Assembly: GCA_041918155.1 (NCBI GenBank)
Contig: JAYRWH010000048.1
Coordinates: 36,813-100,812, forward strand
DNA: 64,000 nt
Direction of reading: 5' to 3'
Origin: UBA668 sp041918155
Lineage (GTDB): Bacteria; Actinomycetota; Acidimicrobiia; Acidimicrobiales; Ilumatobacteraceae
Below, piece by piece: positions 42,650-51,872 of the stretch. The notes under the pieces are model-generated. The model had not been told where the DNA came from. It did not search any database and saw only the letters and a program-made list of their open reading frames with translations. How positions within the stretch are numbered: the first letter of the stretch is position 1; each line of letters begins with the position of its first letter. The position numbers were made by a program, and so were the translations under genes.

Positions 42650-45541
42650 GTGCGGAACCCTTCCGATCTCCCCCGCCAGCCGAGCGCTCCCCGTCAGCGC
42701 CGGGTCAGCGACCGCGGCCGCGTGCTGCTGATCATCGCCGCGCTGGTCATCATCATCGGGCTGGTCACCGCCCGCTTCCTGGCCGGCTTCTATGTCGACT
42801 ACCTGTGGTACGGCTCGGTGCACCGCACTGACGTCTTCTGGGGGATGCTCGGTGCGAAGGCCACCCTGTTCGCCATGTTCGCGGGCACGTTCATCGTGCT
42901 CGCCGTGCTCAACCTGGTGATCGCCGACCGGCTCGCGCCCACGACGTTCGCGGCCAACGTGCACCCCGTGGTCGAGCGTTTCCACGAGTTCTTCGGCAAG
43001 CGCCTGCGTCTGTTCCGCTTCGCGCTCGCGATCGCCATCGGGCTGCTCGCTGCTCTGCCCTCGATGGGCCGTTGGCAGGACTGGCTGATGTTCCAGAACA
43101 GCAAGTCGTTCGGCATCAACGACCCCCACTTCGGCAACGACGTCGGCTTCTACCTGTTCAAGCTGCCCTTCGTCACGTTCGTGATCGACTGGCTGTTCAT
43201 CGCCGTGTTGATTGTCACGGTGCTGGTGGTGTTCACCCACGTCCTCTCCGGTGGGATCGTGTTCCAGCCGTCACGGCCCAAGGTGCGCCGTGCCACAAAG
43301 GCCCATGTCGCCCTCCTGCTCGCCGTGCTTGCTGTGCTGAAGGCAGCCGACTACTGGGTCACTCGCTACGAGCTCACGACGGCCAGCCGCGGCGCGGTGC
43401 GTGGTATCACGTACGCCGTCGATAACGCACAGCTCCCCGCCGTGCTACTGCTGGCGATGATCGCTGTGGCGACGGCGGCCCTGTTCGTCAGCGTTCTGAA
43501 GACCGACCGCTGGCGCCCGGCCGTGATCGCCTCGGCACTGTGGGCCGTCGTCGCTCTGATCGGTGGGGTGATTTACCCGGCCGCGGTCCAGTCGCTGGTG
43601 GTCAATCCGAACCAGAAGGACAAAGAGGCGAAGTACATCGGCTACAACATCGAGGCCACTCGCCATGCGCTTGGTATCGACAATGTGACCACGCAGCCGA
43701 TCGTGTTCGGCGACCTCACTCGCTCTGAGCTGCAAACGAACGTCGCCGCCCTGCAGGACGTGCGGCTGCTGAAGCCGGTGGAGAGCATTCGCACCCGATT
43801 CCAGACCGACGAGCCGCGTCCCGGCACGAAGGTCACCGACGTCGACCCTGATCGCTACCTCATCGACGGCGTCGAGCGCCAGGTCATCGTCGGCGCGCGC
43901 GAACTCGACCTCAGCCAGGTCGGCAACAAGTCGTGGCAGGGCACCCACCTCATCAACACCCACGGCTGCGGCCTGGTGGTGTCGCCCGCGGGGCAGATCG
44001 ACTCCAGCCGCAAGCCTGCTTACGACGACGCGATCGCGGGTATCACCCGCCCGGAGCTCTACTTCGGCACGTCGATGAGCGGCTATGCCGTGCTCGACAC
44101 CACGGTCGATGAGACCGCGTGCGATGGCCAGGAGGTGGCCGCGTATTCGGGCACCGGTGGGGTGCAGCTGGATTCCACGCTGCGCCGCTTCGCGTTCGCG
44201 CTGTCGGAGTTCGACTACAACCTGCTCGGCAGCAGCGCGATCGACGACGGTTCTCGGTTCGTGTCCGTGCGCAGTGTCGCCGATCGCGTCAAGAAGATCG
44301 CCCCATTCCTGTCGCTCGACGGCGACCCGTACCCGGTGGCCGTCGGCGGCCGGATCCTGTGGGTCATCGACGGGTACACCACGAGCAACCGCTACCCGTA
44401 CGGCGAAAACGCCGACCTCAATCAGCTCGGTGACGGCAGCGGCCTCAACCACCCGTTCAACTATGTGCGCAACAGTGTGAAGGCGGTCGTCGACGCCTAC
44501 GACGGCTCGATCGTGCTCTATGCCATTGAGCAACCGCTCTCCGACCCCGTGCTGCAAGTGTGGGAATCGGCGTTCCCTGATCTGTTCACCCCGTTCAGCG
44601 AGATGCCTGCCGAGCTGAAGGCGCACCTGCGCTACCCCGAGGAGCTCTTCCGCATCCAGACCGCGGCCTATTCGAAGTACCGCCTCGAAGACCCGGCGAC
44701 GTTCTTCGATCGTAAGGGTGCGTGGTCGGTGGCGCTCGCGGCTCCCGAACAGTCCACTTCCGCCGTGCCGTCCGATGGCACCACGACGTCCGACACCGTG
44801 GCCGGCGACGCGGGGAGCACCCAGTTCGCCGCCGACAGCAAGTCGGCCCGCTTCGAGCCGTACTACACGATGTTCCACGGCGCAGGTGATGAGACAGCGA
44901 CGTTCCAGCTGTTCCGCCCGTTCCAGCCGTTCAGTACGAGCGACCAGTACAAGAACCTCGTCGCCTACATGACCGCGAGCAGCGACCCCGAGCACTACGG
45001 CGAGCTCGTCGCCTACACCGTTCCCGATGGTTCGGCGCAGGACGGGCCGTACATCGTTGGGTCGGCGATGGTGTCGTTCCCCGACGTGTCGAAGTACATC
45101 ACGGAGAACAACCAGCAAGGATCAACCGTCGAGTTCGGCGACCTGCAAATGCTGCCCGTGGCCGACGGCGTGATCTGGTTCCGCCCGTTGTACGTGGAGT
45201 CCAAGTCGTCGGGCCAGCCCCTCATCAACAAGATGGTCGTCAACTACAAGGGCAAGGTGGCGATGGGTGACACCTTCGCCAAGGCGCTCGTGCAGCTGTT
45301 CCCCGGGTTCAACGCCACGATCGGCGACGTCACCACGGGCACCGTCACCGACCCGGGTGACGGCACCACCGAGCCGGCACCGGATGCGACGGCGGCCGAG
45401 CTGCTGGCCCAGGCCGACAAGTTGTTCGACGAGGCCGAGGCCGCGGTCAAGGAGGGCGACTGGGCCACGTACGGCGAGAAGATCAAGGCCGGGCGGCTGC
45501 TGGTGCAGCAGGCGCTCGACTTGCTGGAGCAGCAGACCTGA
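42650..45541 (+). CDS. UPF0182 family membrane protein
   Basis: A 963-residue protein of the UPF0182 family. Seven N-terminal membrane segments lie in the first about 310 residues (FYVDYLWYGSVHRTDVFWGM is a hallmark), followed by a very large extracytoplasmic domain (e.g. YIGYNIEATRHALGIDNV, SNRYPYGENADL, LRYPEELFRIQ). The C-terminus has an acidic, alanine-rich helical tail (EPAPDATAAELLAQADKLFD). Function is unknown. The GTG start at 42650 follows a TAGCCT box (42637-42642) that overlaps the stop codon of the DivIVA-like gene, so it has its own leaderless promoter. Confidence 0.93.
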   Translation: MRNPSDLPRQPSAPRQRRVSDRGRVLLIIAALVIIIGLVTARFLAGFYVDYLWYGSVHRTDVFWGMLGAKATLFAMFAGTFIVLAVLNLVIADRLAPTTFAANVHPVVERFHEFFGKRLRLFRFALAIAIGLLAALPSMGRWQDWLMFQNSKSFGINDPHFGNDVGFYLFKLPFVTFVIDWLFIAVLIVTVLVVFTHVLSGGIVFQPSRPKVRRATKAHVALLLAVLAVLKAADYWVTRYELTTASRGAVRGITYAVDNAQLPAVLLLAMIAVATAALFVSVLKTDRWRPAVIASALWAVVALIGGVIYPAAVQSLVVNPNQKDKEAKYIGYNIEATRHALGIDNVTTQPIVFGDLTRSELQTNVAALQDVRLLKPVESIRTRFQTDEPRPGTKVTDVDPDRYLIDGVERQVIVGARELDLSQVGNKSWQGTHLINTHGCGLVVSPAGQIDSSRKPAYDDAIAGITRPELYFGTSMSGYAVLDTTVDETACDGQEVAAYSGTGGVQLDSTLRRFAFALSEFDYNLLGSSAIDDGSRFVSVRSVADRVKKIAPFLSLDGDPYPVAVGGRILWVIDGYTTSNRYPYGENADLNQLGDGSGLNHPFNYVRNSVKAVVDAYDGSIVLYAIEQPLSDPVLQVWESAFPDLFTPFSEMPAELKAHLRYPEELFRIQTAAYSKYRLEDPATFFDRKGAWSVALAAPEQSTSAVPSDGTTTSDTVAGDAGSTQFAADSKSARFEPYYTMFHGAGDETATFQLFRPFQPFSTSDQYKNLVAYMTASSDPEHYGELVAYTVPDGSAQDGPYIVGSAMVSFPDVSKYITENNQQGSTVEFGDLQMLPVADGVIWFRPLYVESKSSGQPLINKMVVNYKGKVAMGDTFAKALVQLFPGFNATIGDVTTGTVTDPGDGTTEPAPDATAAELLAQADKLFDEAEAAVKEGDWATYGEKIKAGRLLVQQALDLLEQQT

Positions 45542-45562
45542 GGTCGCCGCCGGCGGGGTGCT

Positions 45563-46492
45563 TCAGGCCTTGCCGCGGCGCACTTGTTCGGCGAGAGCGG
45601 CGAGATCCTCGCGGAACGCGATCTCATAGCGCGCCTGCTCGGCCGCCAGCTTGACCTGGCCCGACCTGATTGCGTCGAGCACTTCGTCGCTGACGACACC
45701 GCCGGCGGCATCGTTCTGGTGCGCGGCGAGGCCGTCGATGTCGTTGCCGAGCTCGCGGAGCTGGTTGGCCAGCTCGGTGCTCACCGCGGCGAGGCGCTGA
45801 TCGAGGGTAGCCACCTGCTCGGCCGCGTGGCGGGTGGCGATGTCGCTGGCGCTGATCCGCTCGGCGAGCTGGGCCAACTGAGCGGCGAGGCCGCTCGTGA
45901 TCGCCGATGCGTCGGCGCCGGCGGGAGCGGACTGCAGTTCGTCGACACGCTGCTGCAGCGCTGCGAGCTGAGCGCCGAGCGCGTCGGCGACTTCGACCTT
46001 GGCGGCGAGTGCCTCGAGCCGGGCGAGTAGCTGAGGGTCGGTGCTGGTGACGGGTTCGGGCAGCAAGTCGAGCCGGGCGGAGATGGCGTCGACACGGGCG
46101 ACGAGGATCGGATCCGTGTGGTGGGGCACCGCCGCGACGGATGCCGCGGTGGTGGCCTTCACTGCGGCGGCCTCCGCCGCGGAGGCGGCCGCAGCCGCAG
46201 CCGCGGCCGCGCTTTGCACCTGGCCCTCGAGGTCGTTGATCCGGGCGCGCAGGTCCTCGCTGCCGAGGCGGTTGCTGGCGATGGCGGTGGTGGTGGCGTC
46301 GAGGGCCGCGAGACGCGCCTCGACGAGGGCCTTGGCCTGTTCGGTGGCCTCGAGCCGGTTACGGAGATCGGTGAGTTCGGTGCGAAGGGCGACGATCTCG
46401 GTCTTGGCGGCCCGGCGCGACCCGGCGCGCGGTGGCGTGAGCGGCAAGGGTGCCGGCTCGGCGTCTGCCGGCTTCTTCTTGAACAGTCCCAT
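45563..46492 (-). CDS. coiled-coil protein
   Basis: A 309-residue protein. After a basic N-terminus (MGLFKKKPADAEP) the chain is almost entirely helical with heptad patterns (TEIVALRTELTDLRNRLEAT, LAALQQRVDELQSA), interrupted by an alanine tract of about 20 residues near 95-115. No enzymatic motif is visible and I do not recognise the family. MGLFKKK openings occur on membrane-associated cytoskeletal or secretion proteins. It faces UPF0182 tail to tail with a 21-base gap. Confidence 0.75.
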   Translation of the reverse strand: MGLFKKKPADAEPAPLPLTPPRAGSRRAAKTEIVALRTELTDLRNRLEATEQAKALVEARLAALDATTTAIASNRLGSEDLRARINDLEGQVQSAAAAAAAAASAAEAAAVKATTAASVAAVPHHTDPILVARVDAISARLDLLPEPVTSTDPQLLARLEALAAKVEVADALGAQLAALQQRVDELQSAPAGADASAITSGLAAQLAQLAERISASDIATRHAAEQVATLDQRLAAVSTELANQLRELGNDIDGLAAHQNDAAGGVVSDEVLDAIRSGQVKLAAEQARYEIAFREDLAALAEQVRRGKA

Positions 46493-46585
46493 TCAGGCTC
46501 TCCAACACGCAGAGGATCGGACAGGCGCACGAGGCGCCGTGCGCGAGGGTACCCCGCGGCACCCAGTCGAGGCGGTCCCGGCGGA

Positions 46586-47011
46586 TCAACGCGGGGTGAG
46601 GATGACGAGCGGGATCTCCCGCTCGGTGCGCTGCTGGTAGCCGGCGTACCGCTTCTGCGCGCTGGTGACCTGCTGCCACAGCCGAGCCCGTTCGTCGTCG
46701 GGTACGACGTTGGCGAGCATCGGCCGCGTCTCGCCGCGCATGGTGACCTCGACCTCGGGGTTGGCCTGCAGGTTGAGGAACCAGGCCGGGTGGTGATCGT
46801 CGCCGCCGCGTGATGCGACCACGACCGGGTTGCCGTCGACCTCGATCGGGCAGGTGAGCATCACCGACCGTCGCTCGCCGCTGGTGCGGCCGATGGTGTG
46901 CAGTTGCAGGGCCGTCATGCCGCCTGCCTGCCAGCCGAGCCGCCCGCCGGAGACGGCGAGGATCGCGCGGTGGACGCGGTTCATGGTCTTCAGTACGAGA
47001 TCGCTGGGCAT
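46586..47011 (-). CDS. DUF385 deazaflavin (F420)-type oxidoreductase
   Basis: A 141-residue split-barrel protein of the deazaflavin-dependent nitroreductase (Ddn/DUF385) family. Signatures are LQLHTIGRTSGERRSVMLTC, VVVASRGGDDHHPAWFLNLQ and NPEVEVTMRGETR, the last carrying the F420 phosphate-binding segment. Members use F420H2 to reduce quinones or activate nitroimidazoles. The ATG at 47011 has no clear promoter box. It is divergent from a NUDIX gene. Confidence 0.9.
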   Translation of the reverse strand: MPSDLVLKTMNRVHRAILAVSGGRLGWQAGGMTALQLHTIGRTSGERRSVMLTCPIEVDGNPVVVASRGGDDHHPAWFLNLQANPEVEVTMRGETRPMLANVVPDDERARLWQQVTSAQKRYAGYQQRTEREIPLVILTPR

Positions 47012-47103
47012 TTACCGTTCCTATCACGTCTCGCGCGGCGCATGGCCCGGGAGACACCCGTACGTCGAGGGGTGCGGCGGCCCACCCGGTAGCGTCGGCG
47101 CTC

Positions 47104-47571
47104 ATGTCGGGTCGCTCCGGAGACGGGTTCGTGCGCTGTTCGGACGGGCACGTGCGGTGGGGGGTGTTCGGCGCCGCCGGGGTCGTGTTCGTGCTACGGC
47201 CCGCCGGCATGGCGCCGCTGGTGATGCTGCAGAAGCGTTCGGCGTGGGCACACGAGGGTGGCACCTGGAGTTGTGCGGGTGGCGCCATCGACGAGGGCGA
47301 GACGCCCTTCGAGGCGGCCGTGCGTGAGGCGAGCGAGGAGGTCGGGGACATCCCCGTGCACCACCGGCTGATCGGCGAGTACGTGTTTGCACCGGCCGCA
47401 GACTGGAAGTACACGACAGTGGTGTTGGAGGTGCAGGAGATGTTCGGCGCCTCGGTGAATTTCGAGACCGACGCGGTTGCCTGGATGCCGCTCGACGAGG
47501 TGGAACACCGTCCGCTGCACGCCGGCTTCGCCGCCGCCTGGCCCCACCTGCGGGCGCTCATCGACCCCTGA
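47104..47571 (+). CDS. NUDIX hydrolase
   Basis: A 155-residue NUDIX protein with a full catalytic box, GGAIDEGETPFEAAVREASEEVGDIP (G-x5-E-x7-REXXEEXGD). Flanking sequence WGVFGAAGVVFVLRP and TTVVLEVQEMF is as in the MutT-like group. It cleaves a nucleoside diphosphate linked to another moiety; the substrate is unknown. The ATG at 47104 is preceded by a TAGCGT box (47090-47095) eight bases upstream. A strong hairpin follows its stop. Confidence 0.9.
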   Translation: MSGRSGDGFVRCSDGHVRWGVFGAAGVVFVLRPAGMAPLVMLQKRSAWAHEGGTWSCAGGAIDEGETPFEAAVREASEEVGDIPVHHRLIGEYVFAPAADWKYTTVVLEVQEMFGASVNFETDAVAWMPLDEVEHRPLHAGFAAAWPHLRALIDP

Positions 47572-47576
47572 CAGTG

Positions 47577-47610
47577 CCGAGGGTTTCCTCGGCCGGTAGG
47601 AAACCCTCGG
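47577..47610. terminator. 13-bp perfect hairpin after the NUDIX gene
   Basis: A perfect 13-bp stem (47577-47589 with 47598-47610) with an eight-base loop starts six bases after the NUDIX stop. It lacks a T-run. One arm, AGGAAACCCTCG, recurs exactly at 60767-60778 in another gene-end gap. Confidence 0.65.
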
Positions 47611-47647
47611 AGGGGACATGGGTGCGGCGGGTAGCGTTGAACGTTGC

Positions 47648-48901
47648 GTGAGCAACCACCCGTTCCGACCCCTGCGCCACCGTGCGGTGCGGCTGCTGTG
47701 GTTCGCCGCGGTGGTCTCCGATGTGGGCACCTGGGTGCAGCTCATCGTCGTCGGCAGCCTCGTCGCCCACGACACGGGCTCGGCGGTGCAGACCGGCCTC
47801 GTTGCGCTCGCCACGTTCATGCCCCAGGGCATCGCCTCCCCGGTCGGTGGCCTGCTCGCCGACCGTTACGACCGACGCAAGGTGTTCGCGATCACGTTGG
47901 TGATGCAGGCCGTCGCCACCGGCATCCTCGCGACCGCGCTGGGCTTCGGCGTGCGCGCACCGGGCGTGCTCACCGCGCTGATCCTGCTCTCTGCGGCCGC
48001 GGGTGCGCTCGGGCAGCCGAGCTACACCGCGATGCAGCCCGACCTGGTCGAGCCCGAGGAGTTGATGGCGATGATCTCGCTCGTCACCTACTCCTGGAAC
48101 AGCGGCCGCGTCATCGGGCCGCTGCTCGGAACGGTGCTCGCACTCGCCGTCGGCCCGGCCTGGACGGTCGCGTTCAACGCGGTGTCCTTCCTCGTGCTCG
48201 CCACGGCCGTGTCGTTGCTGCGCCGCCCGTTCCGTACCCACGGTGGTAGCGACGGATCGATCGGCGAGCGACTGAAGGGCGGCTGGACGGCATTGTGGGC
48301 CACGCCCGGCTGCGCCCACACCGTGAGGGTGTTGATCGTGTTGAACTTCCTGGTCATCCCGTTCATGGGCCTCATCCCGATCTACGCGCGCGCCGAGTTC
48401 CACGGCGGAACCGGCCTGGCCGGCTCGATGGCGTCCGCGCAAGGGGTCGGGTCGTTGCTCGGCGGGATGACGATCACGGTGCTGGCCGCGCACTTCCGCC
48501 GCTCCAGCCTGCTCGCATCGGTGGTCGTGCTCATGTCGGTGATGCTCGCCCTCTATGGGCTCGCGCCGGACGCTGGCTGGGTGATCGCCGCGTCGGTGGT
48601 GCTCGGCGCGGCCTCGTCGGCGACGATCATCTCTTGCGCGACGGTGTTGCAGCGCGACGCCCCGCCCGCCAGCCGTGGCCGTGTGCTGTCGATCTTCCAG
48701 GCGTTCGCCGGCGTCACGTACGGCTTCGGCCTGTTGTTCCTCGGCTCGATCGGCGACGTGGCCAACCTGCGGGTCGCGTTCGTCGGTGGCGCGGTGCTCA
48801 GCCTGTTCGGCTGCGGCGCCCTGCTGCTGCGCTCGCGCCAGTGGCGCCGGGCGATCGACGGTCCGTTCGCCGTGGGCGACATCGCCCTGGCGACGGCGTG
48901 A
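47648..48901 (+). CDS. MFS transporter (EntS-like exporter)
   Basis: A 417-residue MFS protein with 12 membrane segments. The group is that of EntS/TetV-like drug and siderophore exporters: LRHRAVRLLWFAAVVSDVGT at the N-terminus, ADRYDRRKVFAITLVMQAVA as loop motif, and QPSYTAMQPDLVEPEELMAM typical of the group. It starts with GTG at 47648; a TAGCGT box is ten bases upstream (47632-47637), slightly longer than the usual spacing. It is convergent with the lyase gene, with only three bases between their stops. Confidence 0.88.
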   Translation: MSNHPFRPLRHRAVRLLWFAAVVSDVGTWVQLIVVGSLVAHDTGSAVQTGLVALATFMPQGIASPVGGLLADRYDRRKVFAITLVMQAVATGILATALGFGVRAPGVLTALILLSAAAGALGQPSYTAMQPDLVEPEELMAMISLVTYSWNSGRVIGPLLGTVLALAVGPAWTVAFNAVSFLVLATAVSLLRRPFRTHGGSDGSIGERLKGGWTALWATPGCAHTVRVLIVLNFLVIPFMGLIPIYARAEFHGGTGLAGSMASAQGVGSLLGGMTITVLAAHFRRSSLLASVVVLMSVMLALYGLAPDAGWVIAASVVLGAASSATIISCATVLQRDAPPASRGRVLSIFQAFAGVTYGFGLLFLGSIGDVANLRVAFVGGAVLSLFGCGALLLRSRQWRRAIDGPFAVGDIALATA

Positions 48902-48904
48902 CCC

Positions 48905-50284
48905 TCAGCCGATCGGGGCCATGCGGGCGGTGAAGTGACGCAGCGCAGGCGGCTCGTCGATGATGCGCAAGCCCTTCAGCTCTCCGGCGCGCGCAGCCAC
49001 CCACAGCACGACCTCGATCACATAGTCCATGTGGCTCTGGGTGTAGGTGCGCCGCGGGATGGCGAGGCGCACGAGGTCCATCGCCGCCGGGCGCTCAGTG
49101 CCGTCAGGCTGGCGACCGAACATCACGGTGCCGATCTCGCAGCTACGGATGCCACCTTCGCGGTAGAGCGCGGTCGCGAGCGCCTGCCCCGGGTACTGCA
49201 GCGGGGGGATGTTGGGCAGCAGCGCCCGCGCGTCGATGTACACCGCGTGGCCGCCGGCGGGCTTCACCACCGGCACGCCGGCCGCGTCGAGCGCATCAGC
49301 GAGGTAGGCGGTGCTGCGGATGCGGTAACGCAGGTAGTGCGGGTCGACGACTTCGGTGAGTCCCTGGGCGATGGCCTCCAGATCGCGGCCGGCGAGGCCG
49401 CCGTAGGTGGGGAAGCCTTCGGTGAGGATCAGTAGGTTGCGGCACGCGGCGGCGGTCGTGTCGTCGTTCATCGCCAGCCAGCCGCCAATGTTGGCCATAC
49501 CGTCCTTCTTTGCGCTCATCGTCATCCCGTCGGCGAGGGCCGCCATGTCGCGCACGATGTCCACGATCGGGCGGCCGGCCTGGCCCTCTTCACGCTCGTG
49601 GATGAACCAGGCGTTCTCGGCGAAGCGGCAGCCGTCGAGGAACAGGGGCAGGCCGTGACGATCGCACACGGCCCGCACCTCGCGCAGGTTGGCGAGCGAC
49701 ACGGGCTGGCCGCCACCGGAGTTGTTGGTGATGGTGACGAACACCGCAGGAACGTTGCGCGCACCTCGCTCGGCGATGAGCTGCTCGAGCGCGGCGGTGT
49801 CCATGTTGCCCTTGAACGGGTGCACCAACTCGGGCCGTTTGCCCTCTGCGATCACGAGATCGATCGCTTCGGCACCGGTGGCCTCGACGTTGGCGCGGGT
49901 GGTGTCGAAGTGGGTGTTGTTCGGCACCACCTTGCCCGGCCCGCCGATCACCGAGAAGAGGATCTTCTCGGCGGCGCGGCCCTGGTGGGTGGGGATCACG
50001 TGCCGGAAGGGGAACAGGTTCTGCACGGCCTCCAGGAAGCGGTACCACGACGGCGATCCGGCGTAGCTCTCGTCACCATGCTGGATCGCGGCCCACTGGT
50101 CACGCGACATCGCGCCGGTGCCTGAGTCCGTGAGCAGGTCGATGAGTACGTGTTCGGCACGTAGGGCGAACAGGTTGTGGCCGGCTTGTTCCAGCCACTG
50201 GGTGCGTTGCTCGACGGTGGTGAACACGGCCGGTTCCACCGAGTGGATCCGAAACGGTTCGACGATGGTCTTCCAGCGGTGCAT
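48905..50284 (-). CDS. tryptophanase / tyrosine phenol-lyase family protein
   Basis: A 459-residue PLP-dependent beta-eliminating lyase. The fold is recognised from IDLLTDSGTGAMSRDQWAAI, IPTHQGRAAEKILFS, the PLP-lysine motif MTMSAKKDGMANIGG and the C-terminus RTYTQSHMDYVIE ... LRHFTARM. Residues around the substrate site mix features: SCEIGTVMFGR and YTQSHMD resemble tryptophanase, while GLAGRDLEAIAQGL and GGHAVYIDAR resemble tyrosine phenol-lyase. I favour tryptophanase (indole, pyruvate and ammonia from tryptophan). The enzyme is uncommon in actinobacteria. Confidence 0.85.
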   Translation of the reverse strand: MHRWKTIVEPFRIHSVEPAVFTTVEQRTQWLEQAGHNLFALRAEHVLIDLLTDSGTGAMSRDQWAAIQHGDESYAGSPSWYRFLEAVQNLFPFRHVIPTHQGRAAEKILFSVIGGPGKVVPNNTHFDTTRANVEATGAEAIDLVIAEGKRPELVHPFKGNMDTAALEQLIAERGARNVPAVFVTITNNSGGGQPVSLANLREVRAVCDRHGLPLFLDGCRFAENAWFIHEREEGQAGRPIVDIVRDMAALADGMTMSAKKDGMANIGGWLAMNDDTTAAACRNLLILTEGFPTYGGLAGRDLEAIAQGLTEVVDPHYLRYRIRSTAYLADALDAAGVPVVKPAGGHAVYIDARALLPNIPPLQYPGQALATALYREGGIRSCEIGTVMFGRQPDGTERPAAMDLVRLAIPRRTYTQSHMDYVIEVVLWVAARAGELKGLRIIDEPPALRHFTARMAPIG

Positions 50285-50312
50285 TCCGCCAGTCTTGCCG
50301 CGTCGCCGGGTA

Positions 50313-51806
50313 TCAGGCGCCAGCGGGCGGCGCGCACTCCACTTCGAGCTTGGACAGATCGGGCATCAGGATGTCGACGCTCCCTGGCACGAGCACGTTC
50401 TTCACGACATCGCGGATGTACTGCGGGTACGACGTCTCCTTGGGATCGGGCGGGACGCCCGACTTCCAGTGCGACGAGTCGATGGCGGGTGGGGTGAGCT
50501 GCAGCGAGCGCACGTTGGCGAGGCCGCCGGTCTGGGTGAACTTGTCGACCATCGCCGCCAGGGTGGGCAGCTGGTCGCGCGGGATGTCGGTGTGCACCGC
50601 GTCGCCGAACGCGTCGAGCAGGCCCGGGAGCCCGAGCGCGAGGTTCTTCGGTGATGTCGCCGCCGTGACGATCGCTCCGATAACGCAGCGTTGGCGGGCC
50701 ATGCGCCAGTAGTCGCTGTCGTCGTGGCGGGTGCGGCTGTAGCCGAGGGCCAGGTCGCCGTCGAAGTGGTTCATGCCCACCTCGAAGTACTCGGGCAGCG
50801 GCTTGCCGTTGGGGTCGGGGTTCTCGGGGGCTACGACCCGCTTGGGCACGTAGACGTCGATGCCGCCGATCGCGTTGACGACATCGACGAAGCCGGCCAT
50901 GTCGACGAGCACGTAGTACTGGATCTTGATGCCGAGGAACTGGGCGATGGCCAGCTTGATCGCCTGCGCGCCCGCGTCGTCGCCACCCGTGGTGAAGTGA
51001 CGGTTGGCCGGCAGGTCGACGAAGGTGTACACCGCGTTGGTGAGGCCGCTGTACTGGTCGAACCCGTCGGGGAAGTACAAGTCGAGCGGGGACCCGGGTG
51101 GGAACTCGATCTTGGGCAGATTACGTGGGATGGAGAGGGTGGCTGCGTCGCCCGTTTCAGGGTCGATGGACACCACGATCATCGAGTCGGTGCGCATGCT
51201 CCAGCGATCGGCGCCCGAGTCGCCGCCGAGCAGGAGGATGTTGATCCGCCGGTCGCCGGCCCACGCCGGGGCGGTGCTGCCCGTGGAATCTCCGGGGGCA
51301 GTGGTGCCGCTGGGTACCGTGGTGCCGCCGTCCAGGCCACCGGCCTCGGCGGTCTGGGCGTTGTTGTTGCCGAACAGTTTCTCGACGAACTGGTCGGTGT
51401 CGTACACGTAGCGGGCGGCCTGGGCCAGCGGCACGACGCCGACGATCACGATGACCGCAGTGGCGAAGCCGGAGGCGATCTTCAGCGCAGCGGTGCTGGT
51501 GGGCCGAGCGATCCAGGCCGCATCGAGCGCGGTGTAGAGGCGGGTGATCGCGAGGATGGCCAGGCAGGCGAAAATCACCATGAACACCGTGCGGTCGGCG
51601 ATCAGCGAGACGAGATCGGTGCGGTTGTGGAGCGGGGCGATGATCGCCATCAGCACGAGGCTGGTGGCGAAGTTGATGCCGGTGACCGCCATCGTCTCGC
51701 GCCGGAAGCGGGCGTTGATCGACCAGTGCCCGAGGCCCGGCCAGACGACCGACAACAGCACCGCCATCAGGCAGGCGCCGAATCCTCGTCGTGTGCCACC
51801 CTCCAT
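50313..51806 (-). CDS. LytR-CpsA-Psr protein with four N-terminal membrane segments
   Basis: A 497-residue LCP protein, an enzyme type that ligates lipid-linked wall polymers onto peptidoglycan. The LCP domain (from about residue 185) has INILLLGGDSGADRWSMRTD, ATLSIPRNLPKI, YYVLVDMAGFVDVVNAIGG and YSRTRHDDSDYWRMARQR. Unusually, the N-terminal 145 residues hold four membrane segments instead of one. There is no LytR_C domain. The ATG at 51806 has AGGG six bases upstream; an ATG at 51812 is an alternative. It is clearly paralogous to the protein at 56162. Confidence 0.9.
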   Translation of the reverse strand: MEGGTRRGFGACLMAVLLSVVWPGLGHWSINARFRRETMAVTGINFATSLVLMAIIAPLHNRTDLVSLIADRTVFMVIFACLAILAITRLYTALDAAWIARPTSTAALKIASGFATAVIVIVGVVPLAQAARYVYDTDQFVEKLFGNNNAQTAEAGGLDGGTTVPSGTTAPGDSTGSTAPAWAGDRRINILLLGGDSGADRWSMRTDSMIVVSIDPETGDAATLSIPRNLPKIEFPPGSPLDLYFPDGFDQYSGLTNAVYTFVDLPANRHFTTGGDDAGAQAIKLAIAQFLGIKIQYYVLVDMAGFVDVVNAIGGIDVYVPKRVVAPENPDPNGKPLPEYFEVGMNHFDGDLALGYSRTRHDDSDYWRMARQRCVIGAIVTAATSPKNLALGLPGLLDAFGDAVHTDIPRDQLPTLAAMVDKFTQTGGLANVRSLQLTPPAIDSSHWKSGVPPDPKETSYPQYIRDVVKNVLVPGSVDILMPDLSKLEVECAPPAGA

Positions 51807-51872
51807 CTGCATCCCTTCAGTTTGCCGTACCGAGCGGTAAACGCTACGTCAGCGGGCAGGTGCGGGATGGGG

